A model generated the notes under the pieces. The model did no database searches, was not told the origin of the DNA, and saw nothing but the letters and a program-made list of their open reading frames with translations. A stretch of DNA of 64,000 bases. Source: Variovorax paradoxus (GTDB lineage: Bacteria > Pseudomonadota > Gammaproteobacteria > Burkholderiales > Burkholderiaceae_C). Numbering within the stretch: the stretch's first letter is position 1; the number at the start of each line of letters is the position of its first letter. This document shows, one piece after another, positions 1-8,325 of this stretch. Location of the stretch: NCBI RefSeq assembly GCF_030811855.1, contig NZ_JAUSRN010000020.1, positions 37,358 to 101,357 on the forward strand. The letters run 5' to 3'. A program made the translations under genes and the position numbers.

Positions 1-88
1 TCACGAACTGGTAGTCGAGCCGCTTCTCGGCCAGCACCACGCGCACCTTGCGCACATAGGGGCTGGCGGCCGATCCGATCAGTTTCAT
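1..88 (-). CDS. Glutathione S-transferase family protein, N-terminal fragment
   Basis: The gene starts at the ATG at 88 and runs off the left edge, so only about 29 residues are visible. They begin MKLIGSAASPYVRKVRVVLA, the beta-alpha start of the thioredoxin-like N-terminal domain of stringent-starvation/GST-type proteins, with the serine-proline-tyrosine stretch where the glutathione site usually lies. It is divergent from purB, with 119 bases between the two starts. Family-level assignment is likely; the exact subclass and substrate cannot be judged from this fragment. Confidence 0.75.
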   Translation of the reverse strand, partial: MKLIGSAASPYVRKVRVVLAEKRLDYQFV

Positions 89-207
89 GAAAGCTCTCTC
101 CCTAGGCTTTGATTTACGTTTATTCAACTTCATTTTAGGGGAACGCCAAGAGCGCGACTTCGATCTGTCGCGAACGCACGTCGCCGCGGGCCGCCTAAAA
201 TTCGGGC

Positions 208-1587
208 ATGAGCTTCTCCACCGTCTCCGCCCTCTCCCCACTTGACGGCCGCTATGCGGCCAAACTTGCGGCACTGCGCCCGCTGATGAGCGAACAGGGC
301 TATATGCACCGGCGCGTGCAGGTCGAAGTGGCATGGTTCATTGCGCTGTCCGACTGCGGCTTTGCCGAATTCAAGCCGCTCACCGGCGGCGCTCGCAAGT
401 ACCTGCTGGGCCTGGTGGCCCATTTCTCGGAGGCCGACGCCCTGGCCATCAAGGAAATCGAAAAAACCACCAACCACGACGTGAAAGCCGTCGAATACTG
501 GATCAAGTCCAAGTTCGAAGCCCGGCCCGAGCTGTTGGCCGCCGCTGAATTCGTCCACTTTGCCTGCACCAGCGAAGACATCAACAACACCAGCCACGCG
601 CTGCAGATCCAGGCCGCGCGCGAGAAAGTGCTGCTGCCGGCGATCGACGGGCTGATTGCCAAGCTGCGCGAGATGTCGCACCAGTTCGCCGGTGTTTCGA
701 TGCTGTCGCGCACGCACGGCCAGACCGCCAGCCCGACCACGGTCGGCAAGGAAATCGCCAACGTGGCGGTGCGGCTTTCCAAGGCCCGCGCGCAGATTGC
801 CTCGGTGCAACTGCTCGGCAAGATGAACGGCGCCGTCGGCAACTACAACGCCCACCTCGCGGCCTGGCCGGATTTCGACTGGGAGGCGTTCAGCCGCAAG
901 GTCATCGAAACGCCCGCGCCGCTCGGCCTGGGCTTGAGCTTCCAGCCCTACAGCATCCAGATCGAGCCGCACGACTACATGGCCGAGCTGTTCGACGCCG
1001 TGGCGCGCACCAACACCATCCTGATCGACTTCTCGCGGGACATCTGGGGCTATGTGAGCCTGGGCTACTTCAAGCAGCGGCTCAAGAAGGGCGAGATCGG
1101 CTCCTCGACGATGCCGCACAAGGTCAACCCGATCGACTTCGAGAACGCCGAAGGCAACCTGGGCCTGGCCAACGCGGTGCTGCGCCACCTGAGCGAGAAG
1201 CTGCCGATCAGCCGCTGGCAGCGCGACCTGACCGACAGCACGGTGCTGCGCAACATCGGCGTGGCTGTCGGCTATGCCACGCTGGCGTATGCGAGCCTGG
1301 CCACCGGCCTGGGCAAGCTCGAGCTCAACGAGGAAGCGCTGGCCGACGACCTCAATGCCTCGTGGGAAGTACTAGCCGAACCGATCCAGACCGTGATGCG
1401 CCGCTTCGGCGTGCAGGGCGCCTACGAGCAGCTCAAGGAAGTAACGCGCGGCAAGACTGTGACGGCCGAGGCGCTGCATGGGCTGATCCGCTCGCTCGAC
1501 ATTCCCGAAGCGGAAAAAGAACGGCTCCTGGCCATGACGCCCGCGAGCTACGTGGGCAAGGCCGCGGAGCTCGCCAGTAGAATCTGA
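208..1587 (+). CDS. purB: Adenylosuccinate lyase
   Basis: A 459-residue protein of normal length for the E. coli-type PurB. It cleaves SAICAR to AICAR and adenylosuccinate to AMP, both releasing fumarate, in cytoplasmic purine synthesis. The fumarase/aspartase superfamily signature SSTMPHKVNP is at residues 299-308, in the flexible loop carrying the catalytic serine; a TSEDINN segment and a RTHGQTASPTT segment upstream supply the other conserved active-site stretches. The ATG at 208 is followed at once by the family N-terminus LSPLDGRYA. It stands alone on its strand and is divergent from the GST gene. The trailer at 1601-1636 can fold into a hairpin (GACGCA pairing with TGCGTC) but has no T run. 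Confidence 0.97.
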   Translation: MSFSTVSALSPLDGRYAAKLAALRPLMSEQGYMHRRVQVEVAWFIALSDCGFAEFKPLTGGARKYLLGLVAHFSEADALAIKEIEKTTNHDVKAVEYWIKSKFEARPELLAAAEFVHFACTSEDINNTSHALQIQAAREKVLLPAIDGLIAKLREMSHQFAGVSMLSRTHGQTASPTTVGKEIANVAVRLSKARAQIASVQLLGKMNGAVGNYNAHLAAWPDFDWEAFSRKVIETPAPLGLGLSFQPYSIQIEPHDYMAELFDAVARTNTILIDFSRDIWGYVSLGYFKQRLKKGEIGSSTMPHKVNPIDFENAEGNLGLANAVLRHLSEKLPISRWQRDLTDSTVLRNIGVAVGYATLAYASLATGLGKLELNEEALADDLNASWEVLAEPIQTVMRRFGVQGAYEQLKEVTRGKTVTAEALHGLIRSLDIPEAEKERLLAMTPASYVGKAAELASRI

Positions 1588-1720
1588 GGCTTCCCGCGCC
1601 GACGCAACAGCCGCTTGAAGGCGGTCTGCCTGCGTCGCTTCTCGGCCCCCTATCCAGCCAACGCGCCGCCTGCGGTGCGCCAGCCAACGACCTGACGGGG
1701 CTTCAAAGTCCCTGTTGTTC

Positions 1721-2857
1721 ATGCTGCGCGCGCCACTCCGACGCCTTTGGCTCAAGATTCACCGCTGGATCGGTCTCACGCTGGGGCCGGTACTTGCCCT
1801 CACCGCCCTGCTTGGCGCGGTGCTGGTGGTGGCGTTGCCGATCGACCGCTACGCGCATCCCGAGCTCTTCGTGGGCCGGAACACGGCCGTTGCGGCGTCC
1901 GCATTGCCGCTCGAGCCGCTGCGCCAGCGCCTCGTGGCCGAGTTCGGCCCCGACACCACCCTCACGCTGCGACCGCCGCGCACCCCCAGCGAGACGCTCT
2001 GGGTGTATGTGCGCGGGCCATGGGACGGCACGCTCTATCTCGATCCCGCCACCGGCGCGGAGCAAGGCCGGCGCGGGTCGCACGAAGGCGCCTACAACCT
2101 GCTTTTCGAACTGCACAGCAGCCTGCTGCTGGAGGACACGGGCAAGGGCATCCTGTCCTTCGTCGCGCTGGCCTATCTGTTGATGCTGATCACCGGCGTG
2201 GTGCTCTGGTGGCCTACGCGCTGGCCGCCTTCGCTGCGGATTGCGCTCGACCGCGGCCTGTTGCGCGGGCTGTTCGACCTGCACCGCACCGGCGGCGCCG
2301 TGCTCGGGCTGCTGATTGCGGTGTCTGTCTTCACCGGCGCCTACATGGCTTGGCGCCCGCTCGGCAACTTCGTCTCGGCCGCCATGGGCCAGGAGCCAGT
2401 CAAGCCGCCCACCGTTCCCAAAGGCACGCCCGCGGGGCCTCGGCTGTCGCTCGACGAACTCGTCGCCCGCGCGCAGAACGTCTTCCCGGGCCAGCCAATC
2501 GGCTATGTGCAGGTGCCCGCCAAGCCAAACCGCCCGCTTCGGGTGCGCTTTCGCCTGGCCGACGATCCGCATCCGAACGGCATCAGCTCGGTGTGGCTGC
2601 ATCCGCTGACCGGCGAGGTGCTGGCGGTGCGCCGCTGGCAGGACCTGGACGCCGGCAATGGTGCAGTAGTGGTCATTTATCCGCTGCACACCGGCGTGCT
2701 GGGCGGGCCGGTTCACCAGGGGTTCGTCGCGCTTCTTGGCCTGGCACTCGCCGGCCTGGGCCTGAGCGGCGTCTGGCTCTGGTGGCGGCGCCGCGCCGTG
2801 GCCGCTGCGGCCCGAGGCGCCGCGCTTTCCAACAACAGCAACCGCACGACCTCCTGA
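1721..2857 (+). CDS. PepSY-associated transmembrane protein (iron-uptake type)
   Basis: About 378 residues. The N-terminal KIHRWIGLTLGPVLALTALLGA is the usual first membrane helix of the PepSY_TM family, and three more hydrophobic segments follow (near residues 140-165, 190-215 and 340-360, the last ending in LWWRRR). PepSY_TM proteins are inner-membrane proteins often found beside TonB-dependent siderophore receptors and thought to act as or with ferric-siderophore reductases. Here a TonB-dependent receptor starts 49 bases downstream, which supports that role. A TTG two codons upstream (1715) is in frame, but the ATG at 1721 is preferred. No convincing Fur box was seen upstream. Family confident; reductase function inferred. 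Confidence 0.85.
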   Translation: MLRAPLRRLWLKIHRWIGLTLGPVLALTALLGAVLVVALPIDRYAHPELFVGRNTAVAASALPLEPLRQRLVAEFGPDTTLTLRPPRTPSETLWVYVRGPWDGTLYLDPATGAEQGRRGSHEGAYNLLFELHSSLLLEDTGKGILSFVALAYLLMLITGVVLWWPTRWPPSLRIALDRGLLRGLFDLHRTGGAVLGLLIAVSVFTGAYMAWRPLGNFVSAAMGQEPVKPPTVPKGTPAGPRLSLDELVARAQNVFPGQPIGYVQVPAKPNRPLRVRFRLADDPHPNGISSVWLHPLTGEVLAVRRWQDLDAGNGAVVVIYPLHTGVLGGPVHQGFVALLGLALAGLGLSGVWLWWRRRAVAAAARGAALSNNSNRTTS

Positions 2858-2906
2858 ACGGGACGTCTGCTGCGGTCGATTTCTAGTTTGATATCGAGGA
2901 GAACCT

Positions 2907-5081
2907 GTGTTCAAGCAGAAGAAATGCGCCGCCCTGGTCATGGCGCTCTTTCCCATCAGTTTCCAGAGCTTTGCGGCCGAAGCCGAACCGGCGGCCGATG
3001 CCACGTCTGGCGCGAAAACGCTGGAGGCCGTGACCGTCACGGGCGATTGGCTCGGCACGCCCAGCGAGACGAAGGTGCTCGAGCACCCCGGCGCGCGCAG
3101 CATCGTCGAACGCAAGCAGATCCAGGAGAGTGGGTCGAGCAACGTGCGCGACGTGCTGCGCCAGGTTCCCGGCGTGCAGGTGCAGGAGAGCAACGGCACG
3201 GGCGGCAGCGACATCTCGCTCAACGTGGGCGTTCGCGGCCTCACCTCGCGCCTGTCGCCGCGCTCGACTGTCCTCCTGGACGGCGTGCCACTGGCCTATG
3301 CGCCCTACGGCCAGCCGCAACTCTCGCTCGCGCCCGTGTCGCTCGGCAATCTGGAGGCAGTCGACGTGGTGCGCGGCGCGGGCTCCGTGCGCTACGGCCC
3401 TCAGAACGTGGGCGGCATCATCAACTTCGTGACGCGATCGATTCCGAAGCAGTTCGCGAGCGAAGTGGGTGTGGGCGTGGAAAGCGCGAGCCACGGCGGC
3501 GGCATCAAGACCACGCCTACCCTCTTCATGGGCGGCACCAACGAGAACGGCCTCGGGCTTGCGCTGCTGTATTCGGGCACGCACGGCGACGGTTTTCGCC
3601 AGAGCAACGACCACACGAGCATCGACGACCTGATGCTGAAGGGCGCCTACCGCCTCTCGAGCACGGACGACATTGCCGTCTCTCTGCACCACTTCGAAGG
3701 CAAGGGCCGCATGCCGGGCGGCCTGACGACAGCGCAGTTTGCCGCGAACCCGTTCCAGTCCGACCGCCCTTTCGACGAATTCTCCGGGCGCCGCACCGAC
3801 GGCTCGATCAAGTACACGCACAACGACGGCGTGAACAAGTTCGAGATGCTGAGCTACTACACCGACTCGTTCCGCAGTAGCTACCTCGAGCAGGAAGGCA
3901 CGGGCGCCAATGCCGGCCGGCGGCGTCTGACCAGCGCACCGCGCAACTACAAGACCTACGCTTTCGAACCCCGCTACTCGCGCCTGATCGATTCGGGCAG
4001 CGTGGTGCAGGAAGTCAGCGTTGGCGCACGCTACCTCAAGGAAGAGGCTTCCGAAGTAGCGACGCGCAGCACCTACTACCTGCCGCGCCCCGGCTTCGAT
4101 GCGTTCACGCTCGCGCAGCCTGCGTACCAGTCGAGCAAAGGAGGCACAACCGCGCACGCGTTCTACATCGACGACCGGATCGACTTCGGCAACTGGACCA
4201 TCACACCCGGCGTGCGCTACGAGTCCTTCCGTTCGCACAACGACGTGTTCACGATGGCCAACAACCGGGTGACCGGCGCGAACTATCCGAAGATCGATTC
4301 CAACGAAGTGCTGCCAACGCTGTCGGTGCTCTACCGTATGAGCGACCGGTGGTCGCTGTTCGCGAATGCCGGCGTGTCGTTCGGGCCGCAGCAGTACGCC
4401 CAGCTCGCGCAGTCGACCACCAGCCTGCACCCCGAGAAGGCCAAGACCTATGAGATCGGCACCCACTACAAGGGCGAGGCCTGGAGCGGCGAGCTGACGC
4501 TGTTCAACATCAACTTCGACAAGGAACTGCAGCTCGCGCGCTCCATTACCGGCGACGTCGGCCAATGGACCGACCTGGGTGCCACGCGGCACCGCGGTTT
4601 GGAGTCGGCGCTGCGCTACGACCTTGGCACGCTGAGCGATTCGCTCAAGGGAGTGTCGGTTTCCGCGACCTACACGTACACGCAAGCCACCTCGAAGGCC
4701 GGCGCGTTCGCGGGGCGCGACCTGCCGTTCTACTCGCGCCAGGTGGCGACGCTCGGCGCGCGCTACGAGCGCGGGCCGTGGACCTTCAACGCCGACGTGT
4801 ACGCGCAATCGAAGCAACGCTCGCCCGGCTCGCCCGACGACGGCGCGAACTACGTCACGATGGAAGACTCGACCGGCCGGCTCGGCAACATTCCGGGCTA
4901 CGCGACCATGAACCTGCGCGCCGCCTACGACTTCGGCCCGTCGATGAGCAACCTGAAGCTGGCGGTCGGCGTCAAGAACCTGTTCGACCGCCGTTACTAC
5001 AACCGCTCGGTCGACAACAACGGCGGCAAGTACGTGGGCCAGCCGCGCACGCTGTACCTGCAGGCCTCGGTGGCGTTCTGA
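2907..5081 (+). CDS. TonB-dependent outer-membrane receptor (FecA/siderophore type)
   Basis: 724 residues beginning with GTG at 2907, behind a GAGGAGA ribosome site. A signal peptide ends near AAEAEP (residues 24-29). A TonB-box-like LEAVTVTG sits around residue 40, followed by the plug domain (VRDVLRQVPGVQVQES, RGLTSR, VLLDGVPLAYAPYGQPQ, VDVVRGAGSVRYGPQNVGG). The rest is a 22-strand-type barrel ending in the aromatic terminus QASVAF. The plug wording resembles FecA-like ferric-citrate/siderophore receptors. It probably forms an operon with the PepSY protein and imports a ferric chelate across the outer membrane. No FecI/FecR regulators are present, and the ligand cannot be read from sequence. 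Confidence 0.92.
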   Translation: MFKQKKCAALVMALFPISFQSFAAEAEPAADATSGAKTLEAVTVTGDWLGTPSETKVLEHPGARSIVERKQIQESGSSNVRDVLRQVPGVQVQESNGTGGSDISLNVGVRGLTSRLSPRSTVLLDGVPLAYAPYGQPQLSLAPVSLGNLEAVDVVRGAGSVRYGPQNVGGIINFVTRSIPKQFASEVGVGVESASHGGGIKTTPTLFMGGTNENGLGLALLYSGTHGDGFRQSNDHTSIDDLMLKGAYRLSSTDDIAVSLHHFEGKGRMPGGLTTAQFAANPFQSDRPFDEFSGRRTDGSIKYTHNDGVNKFEMLSYYTDSFRSSYLEQEGTGANAGRRRLTSAPRNYKTYAFEPRYSRLIDSGSVVQEVSVGARYLKEEASEVATRSTYYLPRPGFDAFTLAQPAYQSSKGGTTAHAFYIDDRIDFGNWTITPGVRYESFRSHNDVFTMANNRVTGANYPKIDSNEVLPTLSVLYRMSDRWSLFANAGVSFGPQQYAQLAQSTTSLHPEKAKTYEIGTHYKGEAWSGELTLFNINFDKELQLARSITGDVGQWTDLGATRHRGLESALRYDLGTLSDSLKGVSVSATYTYTQATSKAGAFAGRDLPFYSRQVATLGARYERGPWTFNADVYAQSKQRSPGSPDDGANYVTMEDSTGRLGNIPGYATMNLRAAYDFGPSMSNLKLAVGVKNLFDRRYYNRSVDNNGGKYVGQPRTLYLQASVAF

Positions 5082-5115
5082 CGGCGCCCGTGGGGGCGCA
5101 TACACTCGCGCACCC

Positions 5116-5676
5116 ATGGCCCTCAAATCCACCATCTTCAAGGCCGCCCTCGCGGTGGCCGATATCGACCACGGCTACTACGCCGACCATGCGCTGACCC
5201 TGGCGCGTCACCCGAGCGAGACCGACGAGCGGATGATGATCCGGCTCGTCGCGCTCGCACTCAATGCGCACAAGCTGCAGGACGTCTGCCAGGGCGACGG
5301 CACGCTGGCCTTTGGCGCAGGTTTGTCGAACGTCGACGAGCCCGACGTGTGGCTGCGCGATTTCACGGGCGAGACCAAGCTGTGGATCGAGGTCGGGCAG
5401 CCTGAAGACAAGCCCATCATCAAGGCCTGCGGCAAGTCGGACGAAGTGATCGTCTATTGCTTCAACCATGCGGCCGAGATCTGGTGGCGCGGCATCGAGA
5501 ACAAGCTCACGCGGCCGCAGAACTTGCAGGTCTACCGCGTGCCGACGGAAGCCTCGCAGGCGCTGGCCGCGCTGGCGCAGCGCAGCATGCAGCTGCAGGC
5601 AACGATCCAGGAAAACACGCTGACGCTGGGCGACGGCGCAAACAGCATCGACGTCGAACTGCTGCGCTGGAAGTAG
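5116..5676 (+). CDS. yaeQ: YaeQ family protein
   Basis: 186 residues, matching the YaeQ family in length and in segments MALKSTIFKA, HPSETDERMM, LWIEVGQPEDK and VIVYCF. YaeQ has a PD-(D/E)XK nuclease-like fold. The E. coli protein was once linked to suppression of an rfaH haemolysin defect, but its molecular role is unclear. The WIEVG and later acidic/lysine positions match the nuclease-like core. The gene is 34 bases after the TonB receptor and converges with the 101-residue zinc protein on the other strand, from which it is separated by 3 bases. Confidence 0.9.
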   Translation: MALKSTIFKAALAVADIDHGYYADHALTLARHPSETDERMMIRLVALALNAHKLQDVCQGDGTLAFGAGLSNVDEPDVWLRDFTGETKLWIEVGQPEDKPIIKACGKSDEVIVYCFNHAAEIWWRGIENKLTRPQNLQVYRVPTEASQALAALAQRSMQLQATIQENTLTLGDGANSIDVELLRWK

Positions 5677-5679
5677 CTT

Positions 5680-5985
5680 CTAGGCGCCCGGCATCATCGC
5701 GCCGCAGTGCCAGCACTGCTCGAAGCCGCCTTCGATCCGCTCGCCGCATACGCATTGCCAATTGCGCTGAGGCCTGTGCTGCGCCGCATGCAGCACCTGC
5801 TGCGCGCGCTCGAATTGCGCTTCGTCGTCGATCCAGATTTCAGGCAGGCATTGGTCTGGCGGCAACTGGCCCATCACGGCGCCCAGGAATTCACGCTGCA
5901 CCGTCGCTTCGACGCCCTCCTCCCGCAAAGCGTGCACCCACAAGGTCGCGATCGCGAGGTTCGGTGCTTGGGCGAGGCGGCGCAT
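5680..5985 (-). CDS. DUF2007-type small protein with C-terminal zinc ribbon
   Basis: 101 residues. The N-terminal half (RLAQAPNLAIATLWVHALREEG) has the pattern of DUF2007 ('putative signal transducing protein'), an alpha-beta domain resembling a PII-like fold. The C-terminal half carries CVCGERIEGGFEQCWHCG, a CxC...CxxC zinc-ribbon motif. Start ATG at 5985. It follows the 154-residue gene by 12 bases and is probably cotranscribed. No experimentally proven role for the family is known to me. Confidence 0.75.
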   Translation of the reverse strand: MRRLAQAPNLAIATLWVHALREEGVEATVQREFLGAVMGQLPPDQCLPEIWIDDEAQFERAQQVLHAAQHRPQRNWQCVCGERIEGGFEQCWHCGAMMPGA

Positions 5986-5997
5986 GGGCGGCCCGAT

Positions 5998-6462
5998 TCA
6001 GGCGGTGTCGTCGGGGCCGAGGGGCTCCGACGGATCGTCGGGCCACTGCGCCGGTTCGGCTTCGCGCGCACGCTCGGCGTACCTGTTGAAGCGCCAAGCC
6101 GTGTCTTCCATGGTGATGCGGCGCCAGGTCACGCGTTTTTCGGTCGGCGACATGGCGGGCCAATGCTGCACCTCGTCGAAGGTGCGGCCGCAGCCCTTGC
6201 ATTCGTCGTCGCCCTGGCTGGTGGAACAGATCGCAATGCAGGGCGTGTCGGGCGTGCTGTGGTACCAGTCGAGCCACGCGGCCCAGGCATCAGGAGGAAA
6301 ACCAAACTCGTCGACCTCGTCTTCATGGTGGAACGCCATGAGCGCATACACCTCGGCCAGCGCGCGCAATTCGGGCGCCAGCGTGATGCCGTCGGGCGAG
6401 GGACTTTTCTCCCGCCAATGGTTGATGGCGGCCTCGATGTCGGTGATGTGAATGGCGGCCAT
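5998..6462 (-). CDS. DUF3717-DUF1289 two-domain protein
   Basis: 154 residues. The N-terminal ITDIEAAINHWREKSP...LRALAEVYALMAFH matches the small DUF3717 pattern. The second half, CIAICSTSQGDDECKGCGRT followed by DEVQHWPAMSPTEK, is a classic DUF1289 domain with four cysteines, usually a stand-alone 60-80-residue protein suspected to bind iron-sulphur or zinc. The two halves are joined by an acidic linker (HHEDEVDEFGFPPDAW). Start ATG at 6462. It is upstream of the DUF2007 gene and probably in the same transcript. Function unknown. Confidence 0.75.
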   Translation of the reverse strand: MAAIHITDIEAAINHWREKSPSPDGITLAPELRALAEVYALMAFHHEDEVDEFGFPPDAWAAWLDWYHSTPDTPCIAICSTSQGDDECKGCGRTFDEVQHWPAMSPTEKRVTWRRITMEDTAWRFNRYAERAREAEPAQWPDDPSEPLGPDDTA

Positions 6463-6648
6463 GAAGAGAGAAAAAACAGCGAGCGGCGATCATAGTCCGG
6501 CAATGCCCCGTGACTGCCGAAGGTTATAGGCACTACAAAGTTTATAGCTCCATGCCTTTTGTTCACGGGGCTTTCGAAAGCATTCCTTTTAAAGTGCCGG
6601 AAATTTCAGGTTGCCAGAGTACCTGTGTCGATGCTCTAATTCCCCCCA

Positions 6649-6777
6649 CGAAGGGGAGTAGCTCCCGACCGCTGTCCATGGCAGCGGAAATCGACAGGTC
6701 GTCAATACGAAGCACAACACTTCCGGCCTGTCGGGCAACACGTGCCTTGCGGTGCGCGTTGTCGAGCAAGACCTTCG
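6649..6777 (+). ncRNA. yybP-ykoY manganese riboswitch aptamer
   Basis: The sequence follows the yybP-ykoY consensus element by element. P1 5' strand CGAAGG is at 6649-6654 and flows into the invariant GGGGAGTAGC at 6653-6662. The L3 signature CGTCAATACG is at 6700-6709, and CCGGCCTGTCGGGCAACACG closes the P3 arm. GAGCAAGACCTTCG at 6764-6777 supplies the P1 3' strand CCTTCG. The class binds Mn2+ and commonly precedes TerC/YjbE, MntP or P-type ATPase genes; a TerC/YjbE gene follows 172 bases later. The 487-base gap 6463-6949 otherwise holds about 185 bases of AT-richer upstream sequence (probable promoter, not assigned) and the leader after the aptamer. Confidence 0.93.
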
Positions 6778-6805
6778 ATTTGAACCTGAGCAGGTTTGAT
6801 CGAAG
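6773..6805 (+). promoter_or_regulatory. Expression-platform hairpin competing with riboswitch P1
   Basis: CTTCGATTTGAACCT (6773-6787) pairs with AGGTTTGATCGAAG (6792-6805) around a GAGC loop, with one bulged T at 6781. Its 5' arm uses the same CTTCG that forms the 3' strand of aptamer P1 (6772-6777), so the two helices exclude each other. No T run follows, so it is not a plain intrinsic terminator; Rho-dependent or anti-structure control over the long leader is more likely. Confidence 0.65.
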
Positions 6806-6949
6806 CGTTCCTGAGTCCCCGGTCGTTACCCCGGTCTTCGTCATCGCTTCGACCATTCCCGCGCGGGATGAATCGAAAACGCGCACACGCGCCGGACTGC
6901 CGCCATCCCACCGAAGGCGACGGACAGCGCACGAAGACAAGAGGAAGCT

Positions 6950-7696
6950 ATGGAACAGTTCATGACCCCGGAATTCTGGGTCGCGGTCGGTCAGATCATC
7001 ATGATCGACATCCTGCTCGGCGGCGACAACGCCGTCGTCATTGCCCTGGCCTGCCGCAAGCTCCCGCCTGCGCAGCGCACCAAGGGCATTCTCTGGGGCA
7101 CCGCCGGCGCGATCGTGCTGCGCGTGGTCCTGATCTTCTTCGCGCTGACGCTCCTGGCCATTCCGTTCCTGAAGCTTGCGGGCGCGGTGCTGCTGCTGTG
7201 GATCGGCGTGAAGCTGCTGGCTCCCGAGCACGACGATGCGCACGGCAACATCACTGCCAGCGACAAGCTGTGGGGTGCGGTCAAGACCGTGATCGTGGCC
7301 GACCTGGTGATGAGCGTGGACAACGTGATTGCCATTGCCGGCGCCGCACAAGGTGCGGGCCAGAGCCATCAGATGCCGCTGGTGATCTTCGGCCTGCTGG
7401 TGAGCATCCCGATCATCGTCTGGGGCAGCCAACTGGTCATCAAGCTGATGGACCGCTTCCCGATCATCATCACGCTGGGCGGCATGCTGCTGGGCTGGAT
7501 CGCCGGTACCATGGCCGTGTCGGACCCTGCGCTGTCGAACACCGCGGCCTGGACCTGGGTGCCGAAGGTGCCGCAGAGTGACATGGTCAGGTATGCAGCC
7601 GGCGTGGGCGGTGCGCTGCTTGTTCTGGTCATCGGCAAGTGGGTGGCGCTGCGCCAGGCGCGCCAACGGCCCGCCACCGCTGCCAGCACGAGCTGA
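6950..7696 (+). CDS. TerC/YjbE family integral membrane protein, riboswitch-controlled
   Basis: 248 residues, about seven membrane helices. The family hallmarks DILLGGDNAVVIAL (residues about 21-34) and VADLVMSVDNVIAIAG carry the acidic residues thought to bind metal in the two inverted halves. Members related to YjbE and Alx are implicated in Mn2+ export or metal loading of exported proteins. A yybP-ykoY Mn2+ riboswitch in the leader strongly supports manganese homeostasis here. The start ATG at 6950 is preceded by GAGGAAGCT. A paralogue without a riboswitch lies at 35674-36360. The transport direction is inferred from the family. Confidence 0.9.
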   Translation: MEQFMTPEFWVAVGQIIMIDILLGGDNAVVIALACRKLPPAQRTKGILWGTAGAIVLRVVLIFFALTLLAIPFLKLAGAVLLLWIGVKLLAPEHDDAHGNITASDKLWGAVKTVIVADLVMSVDNVIAIAGAAQGAGQSHQMPLVIFGLLVSIPIIVWGSQLVIKLMDRFPIIITLGGMLLGWIAGTMAVSDPALSNTAAWTWVPKVPQSDMVRYAAGVGGALLVLVIGKWVALRQARQRPATAASTS

Positions 7697-7774
7697 AGCC
7701 CCGCAGGCATCGGCAAAAATGCTCTTCCCCTATCGACCAGTCTCTGCCACTCTAGGCACTTGAAGGAGCGCAAC

Positions 7775-8239
7775 GTGGAAACGATCATTCTCTATGTCGA
7801 CGACGCCGGCTATGCCTGCGAGCAGTTCGCCGAACTGACGCCGGACGCGAACAGCGTCGTGGCGCGTCATTGGGTGCTCGTGGCCTGCGCTCCGCGCATG
7901 ACGCATCGCATCAGCAAATGGGTGAGCCACAGCGCAAGAGAGAACTGGCGCGCAAAGTGGTTCAGCAAGGTGCAGGCGCAGCTTCTGCCGGTACTCGAAC
8001 GCAATGGCGGACAGGTAACGCCGGTGCTGGCCAAAGGCCCGCTGACCGAGCTCACACAGCAGCTCAAGCGCGAGCATTCGGCCACGCACGTGGTCGATGC
8101 GCGCCGTCCCAAGATCGGCGTCGACCTGGAACCGGTCACGCCCGATCAGACCCCGGCGCATCAGTCGGGCTGGGCCTTTCCGGGTGCCGTGATGGGCATG
8201 GGCGCGCTGCTGGTGCTTGCGAACGAACTGGCCGAATAA
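7775..8239 (+). CDS. Hypothetical protein with C-terminal hydrophobic segment
   Basis: 154 residues from the GTG at 7775, chosen because AAGGAG lies 6 bases upstream; a TTG at 7760 would add five residues overlapping that ribosome site. The protein begins METIILYVDDAGYACEQFAE. Its middle is rich in Trp/Arg/Lys (WRAKWFSKVQAQLLPVLERN), and a C-terminal run PGAVMGMGALLVLANELAE looks like a short membrane or buried helix. It sits 78 bases after the TerC gene and before a terminator, so it may share that transcript. I do not recognise a family with certainty. Confidence 0.7.
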   Translation: METIILYVDDAGYACEQFAELTPDANSVVARHWVLVACAPRMTHRISKWVSHSARENWRAKWFSKVQAQLLPVLERNGGQVTPVLAKGPLTELTQQLKREHSATHVVDARRPKIGVDLEPVTPDQTPAHQSGWAFPGAVMGMGALLVLANELAE

Positions 8240-8257
8240 CACATCCTGCTTCATGAC

Positions 8258-8297
8258 GAGCCCCGGTGCGGCAACGCGCCGGGGCTCTTGTCTTTTT
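8258..8297 (+). terminator. Rho-independent terminator
   Basis: GAGCCCCGG (8258-8266) pairs perfectly with CCGGGGCTC (8279-8287) around a 12-base loop, followed by TTGTCTTTTT. It closes the terC-hypothetical transcript and lies 28 bases before the next start. Confidence 0.85.
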
Positions 8298-8325
8298 GGC
8301 GGGCCGGTGGGGTATCCTGCGGCGC

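Noticed and set aside
1588..2906. Fur box or regulatory site before the iron-uptake pair
   Set aside because: No sequence close to the GATAATGATAATCATTATC consensus could be found by eye.
2883..5141. Long open frame on the minus strand opposite the TonB receptor
   Set aside because: It is the antisense reading of a clear receptor gene, rich in Arg/Val/His with no domains; long antisense frames are normal at this GC content.
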